From the NCBI RefSeq assembly GCF_020515525.1, contig NZ_JAIYEP010000043.1, positions 1-37,129 on the forward strand: a stretch of DNA of 37,129 nt. The letters are read 5' to 3'. This stretch comes from Rhodococcus yananensis. GTDB lineage: Bacteria > Actinomycetota > Actinomycetes > Mycobacteriales > Mycobacteriaceae. Shown one piece after another: positions 32,897 through 37,129 of this stretch. Below the pieces are notes generated by a model. That model searched no databases and was not told the DNA's origin. It saw only the letters and a list, made by a program, of their open reading frames with translations. Made by a program: the position numbers and the translations under genes. How positions within the stretch are numbered: the stretch's first letter is position 1; each line of letters starts with the position of its first letter.

Positions 32897-34345
32897 ATGA
32901 CGGACTACGACAACCTGTTCATCGGCGGCACCTGGACGGCGCCGTCGACCGACGAGAAGCTCGAGGTGTTCTCCCCGGCCACGGAGGAGCGGGTCGGGTC
33001 GGTGCCGGTCGCCGGCCCCGCCGACATCGATGCCGCCGTCGCCGCGGCCCGTCGCGCGTTCGACGACGGCCCGTGGCCGCGCATGTCACCGGCCGAGCGC
33101 GGGCAGGTGCTCGCCAAGGCCGCGAAACTCATCGAGGAACGCGGCGCCGAACTCGCCTCGGTGCTGTCCGACGAGATGGGCCAGCCCGCAGCATCGGTGC
33201 AGATGATGCAGATGACGCCGTCGCTGGCCGCACTGAACTTCTACGCGGGTCTCGCGGAGTCGTTCCAGTGGACGGACGAGCGCACCGGGTCGTTCGGTCG
33301 CACCCGCGTCACCCGCGAACCCGTCGGCGTGGTCGCCGCGGTCATCGCCTGGAACGTGCCGCTGTTCCTGTGTGCCAACAAACTGGGCCCCGCGCTGCTC
33401 GCCGGGTGCACCGTCGTCCTCAAGCCCGCCCCCGAGACACCGCTCGCCGTCAACGTGATCGCCGAGATCTTCGCCGAGGCCGGGCTGCCGGAAGGGGTCC
33501 TGTCCGTGGTGCCGGGCGGCGCCGAGACCGGTGAGCATCTCGTCTCGCACCCCGACATCGACAAGATCACGTTCACCGGGTCGACGGCCGTCGGCAAACA
33601 CATCGGTGAGATCGCCGCGCGAAACCTCAAGCGCTGCTCCCTCGAACTCGGCGGCAAGTCCGCCGCGATCGTCCTCGAGGACGCCGACCTGGATTCGACG
33701 ATCGCGATGCTCGTGATGTCGGGCCTGATGAACACCGGTCAGGCCTGTGTCGGACAGACCCGCATCCTCGCACCGCGCTCGCGCTACGACGAGGTGGTCG
33801 AGAAGATCGTCGCCACCGCAGCGTTCTTCCCCGTCGGCCCCCCGTCCGACGAGTCCGCCCAACTCGGTCCGCTGGTGTCCGAAAAGCAGCGTGACCGCGT
33901 CGAGGGGTACATCGCGAAGGGCAAGGAGGAGGGCGCCCGGCTCGTCCTCGGCGGCGGTCGCCCCGCCGGGCTCGACAAGGGCTGGTTCGTCGAACCGACG
34001 GTGTTCGCCGACGTCGACAATTCGATGACGATCGCGCGCGAGGAGATCTTCGGCCCCGTGCTGTGCGTCCTCCCGTACGACAGCGTCGACGAGGCCGTGA
34101 AGATCGCCAACGACTCCGAGTACGGGCTCGCGGGCTCCGTGTACACCACGGACGTCGACAAGGGTCTCGACGTGGCAGCGCGGGTCCGCACCGGCACCTA
34201 CGGAATCAACTGGTACGCCTTCGATCCGGGCTCGCCGTTCGGCGGATTCAAGAACTCCGGTATCGGACGCGAGAACGGGCCCGAGGGCCTCGAAGCGTTC
34301 TGCGAAACCAAGTCGGTGCTGTACCCGCCCGGCTACCAGGGCTGA
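32897..34345 (+). CDS. NAD(P)-dependent aldehyde dehydrogenase (Rv0223c-like)
   Basis: A 482-residue aldehyde dehydrogenase of the broad ALDH family. Catalytic residues: nucleophile C284 (NTGQACVGQTRIL), general base E250 (LELGGKSAAIVL), N153 (AWNVPLF) and K176 (LKPAPE), plus the FTGST loop (226-230). It oxidises an aldehyde to its acid; the substrate is not given by sequence. AAGGAAGG lies just before ATG 32897. It is the third gene of the kinase operon and the counterpart of M. tuberculosis Rv0223c, which I recall as a KstR-regulon member; with the upstream KstR-type box this suggests a sterol-linked aldehyde. A very strong hairpin follows the stop. Confidence 0.92.
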   Translation: MTDYDNLFIGGTWTAPSTDEKLEVFSPATEERVGSVPVAGPADIDAAVAAARRAFDDGPWPRMSPAERGQVLAKAAKLIEERGAELASVLSDEMGQPAASVQMMQMTPSLAALNFYAGLAESFQWTDERTGSFGRTRVTREPVGVVAAVIAWNVPLFLCANKLGPALLAGCTVVLKPAPETPLAVNVIAEIFAEAGLPEGVLSVVPGGAETGEHLVSHPDIDKITFTGSTAVGKHIGEIAARNLKRCSLELGGKSAAIVLEDADLDSTIAMLVMSGLMNTGQACVGQTRILAPRSRYDEVVEKIVATAAFFPVGPPSDESAQLGPLVSEKQRDRVEGYIAKGKEEGARLVLGGGRPAGLDKGWFVEPTVFADVDNSMTIAREEIFGPVLCVLPYDSVDEAVKIANDSEYGLAGSVYTTDVDKGLDVAARVRTGTYGINWYAFDPGSPFGGFKNSGIGRENGPEGLEAFCETKSVLYPPGYQG

Positions 34346-34368
34346 TCCCGGTTCAGGCCGGCCCACCC

Positions 34369-34427
34369 CGAACGGGAGGTTCGGGTGCGATCTCCACACG
34401 GATCTCCGCGCCCGAACCTCCCGTTCG
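34369..34427. terminator. 21-bp-arm hairpin after the aldehyde dehydrogenase gene
   Basis: Arms 34369-34389 and 34407-34427 pair at all but one position (a wobble) around a 17-base loop. It lies between the operon end and the transporter promoter, so it probably terminates the kinase-ALDH transcript. No T-run follows. Confidence 0.7.
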
Positions 34428-34444
34428 ATCGTGCCGGCCGGACG

Positions 34445-34456
34445 TATCGTTCGACC
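34445..34456 (+). promoter_or_regulatory. Putative leaderless promoter (-10 TATCGT)
   Basis: TATCGT (34445-34450) is followed by six bases and ATG 34457, without a ribosome site. It starts 17 bases beyond the preceding hairpin. Confidence 0.45.
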
Positions 34457-35434
34457 ATGGCGAAATCCCACGCGCCCAGGGACGGTGACGCCGAGAGCAC
34501 CCTCACGGTGCTGCTCGCCTTCGCAGCGAACCTGCTGGTCGCCCTCGCGAAGACCGTCGCGGCGGTCGTCACCGGATCGGCGTCGATGATGGCGGAGGCG
34601 ACCCATTCGTGGGCCGACACCGGCAACGAGGTGCTCCTCGTGATCGCGGATCGACGCTCGAAGCATCCCGCAGACCGGGCGCACCCGTTCGGCTACGGAC
34701 GGGAAGCGTACGTCTGGTCGATGTTCGCTGCGCTCGGCCTGTTCGCGCTCGGCGCCGGCGTGTCCATCACCCACGGGATCCAGGAACTGTTCCGTTCCGA
34801 ACCGGCCTCGGACTTCGGCATCGCCTACACGGTGCTCGCCGTCGCGTTCGTGCTCGAGGGCATCTCGTTCCGACAGGCCTACCGTCAGGTGCGGAGAGAA
34901 GCGGCCGCGGCCGACCGCGATCTGCTCGAACACGCGTTGAAGACATCCGACCCGACCGTGCGGGCCGTGTTCGCCGAGGACGCCGCCGCGCTCATCGGTC
35001 TCGTCATCGCGTTCGCCGGTATCCTCGCCCACCAGCTCACCGGATCGCCGATTCCCGACGCCATCGGCTCGATCCTCGTCGGAATCCTGCTCGGTGTGAT
35101 CGCGGTCGTCCTCATCGACCGGAACCGGCGGTTCCTCGTCGGTGAGGAGGCCACCGGGCAGCTGCACCAGGCGGGGCTCCGGGCGCTACTGGAGTTGCCC
35201 GACGTGGAGCAGGTGACGATGCTGCGGATGGAGTACCTCGGGCCGCGGCAGGTGTATCTCGTCGGTGCCGTCGACCTCGTCGGAGACGACGTCGAACACA
35301 CCGTCGCCGAACTCCTCGACCGCTGCGAACGGGCCCTCGAGGAGCATCCGTACGTGCGCAAGGCGGTGCTGTCGCTGTCCACGCCCGGCGATCCGCCGCT
35401 CACGCCCGAACCGCAGTCCGCGGGCCGGGCGTGA
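34457..35434 (+). CDS. Cation diffusion facilitator (CDF) transporter, SLC30A9-like
   Basis: A 325-residue CDF-family transporter expected to export Zn2+ or a similar divalent metal in exchange for protons. Six membrane helices span about residues 15-215, and a cytoplasmic metal-binding-like domain follows (about 220-320). Helix 2 has HSWADTGNEVL (H50, D54 of the transport site); the loop HPADRAHPFGYGREAYVW (70-87) is a CDF signature; helix 5 has AEDAAALIG (E174, D175) rather than the usual HxxxD, as in the SLC30A9-like branch. Metal choice may therefore differ from classical zinc exporters. ATG 34457 fits the leaderless promoter. It is convergent with cysE, with only seven bases between the two stops. 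Confidence 0.88.
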   Translation: MAKSHAPRDGDAESTLTVLLAFAANLLVALAKTVAAVVTGSASMMAEATHSWADTGNEVLLVIADRRSKHPADRAHPFGYGREAYVWSMFAALGLFALGAGVSITHGIQELFRSEPASDFGIAYTVLAVAFVLEGISFRQAYRQVRREAAAADRDLLEHALKTSDPTVRAVFAEDAAALIGLVIAFAGILAHQLTGSPIPDAIGSILVGILLGVIAVVLIDRNRRFLVGEEATGQLHQAGLRALLELPDVEQVTMLRMEYLGPRQVYLVGAVDLVGDDVEHTVAELLDRCERALEEHPYVRKAVLSLSTPGDPPLTPEPQSAGRA

Positions 35435-35441
35435 GCGCGAG

Positions 35442-36020
35442 TCAGATGTACATCGCGGGATCGATGTAGCTTGTCGGATCGACGAGCGGATCGTGCCTGC
35501 GGCGCGATCGGATCGTCGCGGGGATGCCCGTGGCGATCGAATCGGCCGGGACGTCCCGGGTGACCACGGCGTTCGCGCCGACCGCGGTGTCGTCGCCGAT
35601 CAGCACCGGACCGAGGATCTTCGCGCCCGCCCCGACCGTGACCCGGTTCCCCAGCGTCGGGTGTCGCTTCTCCTTCGCCAACGACCGACCGCCGAGTGTG
35701 ACGCCGTGGTAGAGCATCACGTCGTCACCGATCTCGGCGGTCTCTCCGATCACCACGCCCATGCCGTGATCGATGAAGAACCGCCGGCCGATGGTGGCAC
35801 CGGGATGGATCTCGATGCCCGTGAGGAACCGGGTGAACTGCGACAGGACGCGGGCCGGTCCCTTCAACGCCGGTACCGCCCACATGCGGTGCGCGATCCG
35901 ATGCGACCAGATGGCGTGCAGCCCCGAGTAGACGATCGCGTTCTCCGCGTCGCTGCGCGCGGCAGGGTCGTGGCCGCGCGCAGCCTGCAGGTCTTCCCGG
36001 AGGGTCCCGAGAATGCTCAC
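35442..36020 (-). CDS. cysE: Serine O-acetyltransferase
   Basis: A 192-residue serine acetyltransferase converting serine and acetyl-CoA to O-acetylserine, the substrate of CysK. The left-handed beta-helix hexapeptide repeats are evident from residue 70 ([43 protein letters not shown]). Likely catalytic histidines are H85 (DHG) and H120 (KRHPTLG). The C-terminus ends in Ile (PAMYI), as needed to dock into the CysK active site in the cysteine synthase complex. GTG 36020 lies seven bases after the cysK stop; a longer in-frame start would overlap cysK and adds no homology. It is co-transcribed with cysK. Shorter than the E. coli enzyme (273), typical of the short actinobacterial form. Confidence 0.92.
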   Translation of the reverse strand: MSILGTLREDLQAARGHDPAARSDAENAIVYSGLHAIWSHRIAHRMWAVPALKGPARVLSQFTRFLTGIEIHPGATIGRRFFIDHGMGVVIGETAEIGDDVMLYHGVTLGGRSLAKEKRHPTLGNRVTVGAGAKILGPVLIGDDTAVGANAVVTRDVPADSIATGIPATIRSRRRHDPLVDPTSYIDPAMYI

Positions 36021-36027
36021 GGCAGGA

Positions 36028-36963
36028 TCAGTCCCGGATGTGCTCGAACAGCGGGGTGGAGATGTAGCGCTCACCGAAGTCGGGGACGACCACGACGATC
36101 AGCTTGCCGGCGTTCTCGGGGCGCTTCGCGACCTCGAGCGCCGCCCACACGTTCGCACCGGCCGAGACACCGCCGAGGATCCCTTCGTCCGTGCCGAGGG
36201 CCCGACCGATCCGGACGGCGTCGTCGAACTGCACGTCGATGATCTCGTCGTAGACCTCGCGGTCGAGGACGTCCGGAACGAAGTTGGCGCCGAGCCCCTG
36301 GATCTTGTGGGGTCCGGGGTTGCCGCCCGTCAGGATGGGGGAATCGGCGGGTTCGACACCGATGATCTGCACACCCGGCTTGCGGGCCTTGAGGTTGCGG
36401 CCGACACCGGTGAGGGTGCCGCCGGTGCCGATGCCCGCGACGAAGATGTCGATCTCACCGGCGGTGTCGTTCCACACCTCTTCGCCGGTGGTCTGCTCGT
36501 GGATCTGCGGGTTGGCGGGGTTCGCGAACTGCCGGGCCAGGACAGCGTTCTCCGTGGTCTTCACGATCTCCTCGGCCTTGGCGACCGCACCGGCCATGCC
36601 CTCGGCACCCGGGGTGAGGACGATCTCGGCGCCGTACGCGCGGAGCATCACGCGACGTTCCGTCGACATGGTCTCCGGCATCGTGAGGATCACCTTGTAG
36701 CCGCGGGCCGCACCGACCATTGCGAGGGCGATGCCGGTGTTGCCGGACGTGCCCTCGACGATCGTGCCGCCGGGCTTCAGCTCACCGGACTTCTCGGCGG
36801 CGTCGATGATCGCGACACCGATACGGTCCTTGACGCTGTTCGCCGGGTTGTAGAACTCCAGTTTCGCGGCGACCGTCGCGACCGCGCCGTCGGTGAGGCG
36901 GTTGAGCTTGACGATCGGGGTGCGACCCACCAGCTCGGTGACGTTGTTGTAGATCCCGCTCAT
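36028..36963 (-). CDS. cysK: Cysteine synthase A (O-acetylserine sulfhydrylase)
   Basis: A 311-residue PLP enzyme making cysteine from O-acetylserine and sulfide. The PLP lysine is K45 ([11 protein letters not shown]), the substrate loop is TSGNTG, and the phosphate-binding GTGGTLTG is present near 175-182. Length matches M. tuberculosis CysK1 (310). GGAGGAGG lies seven bases before ATG 36963; an upstream in-frame extension is not supported. cysE follows immediately in the same direction, and the ends fit the classical cysteine synthase complex. Upstream, GGTGTGCGATACACC (37001-37015) is a small inverted repeat that could be an operator. Confidence 0.95.
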   Translation of the reverse strand: MSGIYNNVTELVGRTPIVKLNRLTDGAVATVAAKLEFYNPANSVKDRIGVAIIDAAEKSGELKPGGTIVEGTSGNTGIALAMVGAARGYKVILTMPETMSTERRVMLRAYGAEIVLTPGAEGMAGAVAKAEEIVKTTENAVLARQFANPANPQIHEQTTGEEVWNDTAGEIDIFVAGIGTGGTLTGVGRNLKARKPGVQIIGVEPADSPILTGGNPGPHKIQGLGANFVPDVLDREVYDEIIDVQFDDAVRIGRALGTDEGILGGVSAGANVWAALEVAKRPENAGKLIVVVVPDFGERYISTPLFEHIRD

Positions 36964-37129
36964 AGCTGATCCTCCTCCCGGCCGCCACGCGACCGGCTCT
37001 GGTGTGCGATACACCTATTGCACCATCCGGCCCATGACGCGGTGCACCTGGGGAGTTCCAATCGGTGTGGGCGCACGCCGCGACCTGCTCGCGACGACGG
37101 AGAACGGCGGAAGGCCGCCCCGGCGAACC
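36964..37129. other. Intergenic region upstream of cysK, window end
   Basis: This 166-base stretch holds the cysK leader, the small inverted repeat GGTGTGCGATACACC (37001-37015, 5-base arms) and no gene I can support. An ATG at 37034 opens a plus-strand frame that runs off the window, too short to judge. Confidence 0.5.

Noticed and set aside
33086-35167. Long minus-strand open frame opposite the aldehyde dehydrogenase and CDF genes
   Set aside because: It spans two real genes and their intergenic hairpin, and has no recognisable domain.
36020-36074. An upstream start for cysE inside cysK
   Set aside because: It would extend the protein into the cysK end with low-complexity sequence; the GTG at 36020 gives the usual short-form start.
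1-37129. CRISPR array, tRNA, rRNA, prophage or insertion sequence
   Set aside because: I saw no regularly spaced repeats, no cloverleaf or rRNA-like stretch, and no transposase, integrase or phage gene; the tandem repeats present are inside coding regions.

Overview
The window is about 37 kb of very GC-rich DNA, densely coding on both strands, with about 30 genes. It comes from a mycolic-acid-containing actinobacterium (order Mycobacteriales), most likely a Rhodococcus or a close relative. I base this on base composition and codon use, on Corynebacterineae-specific envelope genes (aftD, an LmcA/DUF3068 protein, DUF2613), and on the resemblance of much of the gene content to Mycobacterium tuberculosis Rv0223c-Rv0244c. 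The genus is inferred; there is no rRNA to confirm it. I see no tRNA, rRNA, CRISPR array, prophage or insertion sequence. No stretch over 300 bases lacks a gene; the longest gap (8494-8753) is filled with hairpins.

Layout. (1) 1-3900: an MFS transporter broken by an internal out-of-frame deletion, a membrane-anchored HNH nuclease (DUF1524) in an operon with fabH, and a small methyltransferase. (2) 3900-14332: a fatty-acid block with fadE5, a VanW-family envelope protein, divergent fadA2 and fabG4-htdX, a TetR regulator and the lipoprotein glycosidase lpqI. One palindrome, consensus TTACCSNNGAGTAA, occurs upstream of fadE5, between fadA2 and fabG4, and upstream of the tetR gene, which suggests a local self-regulated regulon. 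(3) 14468-16111: a universal stress protein and an isochorismate synthase. (4) 16218-28432: an envelope-assembly cluster with DUF2613, AftD arabinosyltransferase, a TmaT-like acyltransferase, LmcA, a MOP-type flippase, an MmpA-like polytopic protein, a GT4 glycosyltransferase and an MtrP-like methyltransferase. (5) 28512-30361: a ROK kinase, a CBS-pair protein and a small hypothetical. (6) 30545-34345: an operon of an APH-like kinase, a protein of unknown function and an aldehyde dehydrogenase, behind a perfect match to the KstR (sterol catabolism) operator. (7) 34457-36963: a CDF cation transporter and the cysK-cysE cysteine pair.

How they work together. Block 2 encodes acyl-CoA dehydrogenation, hydration, ketoreduction and thiolysis steps able to shorten or rebuild acyl chains. 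Block 4 builds and moves arabinan, lipoglycans and trehalose mycolates. Block 6 looks like a sterol- or hydroxyacid-linked side pathway. The features most worth following up are the shared TetR operator, the KstR-type box, the flippase of unknown substrate, and two pairs of convergent envelope genes whose 3' ends overlap.
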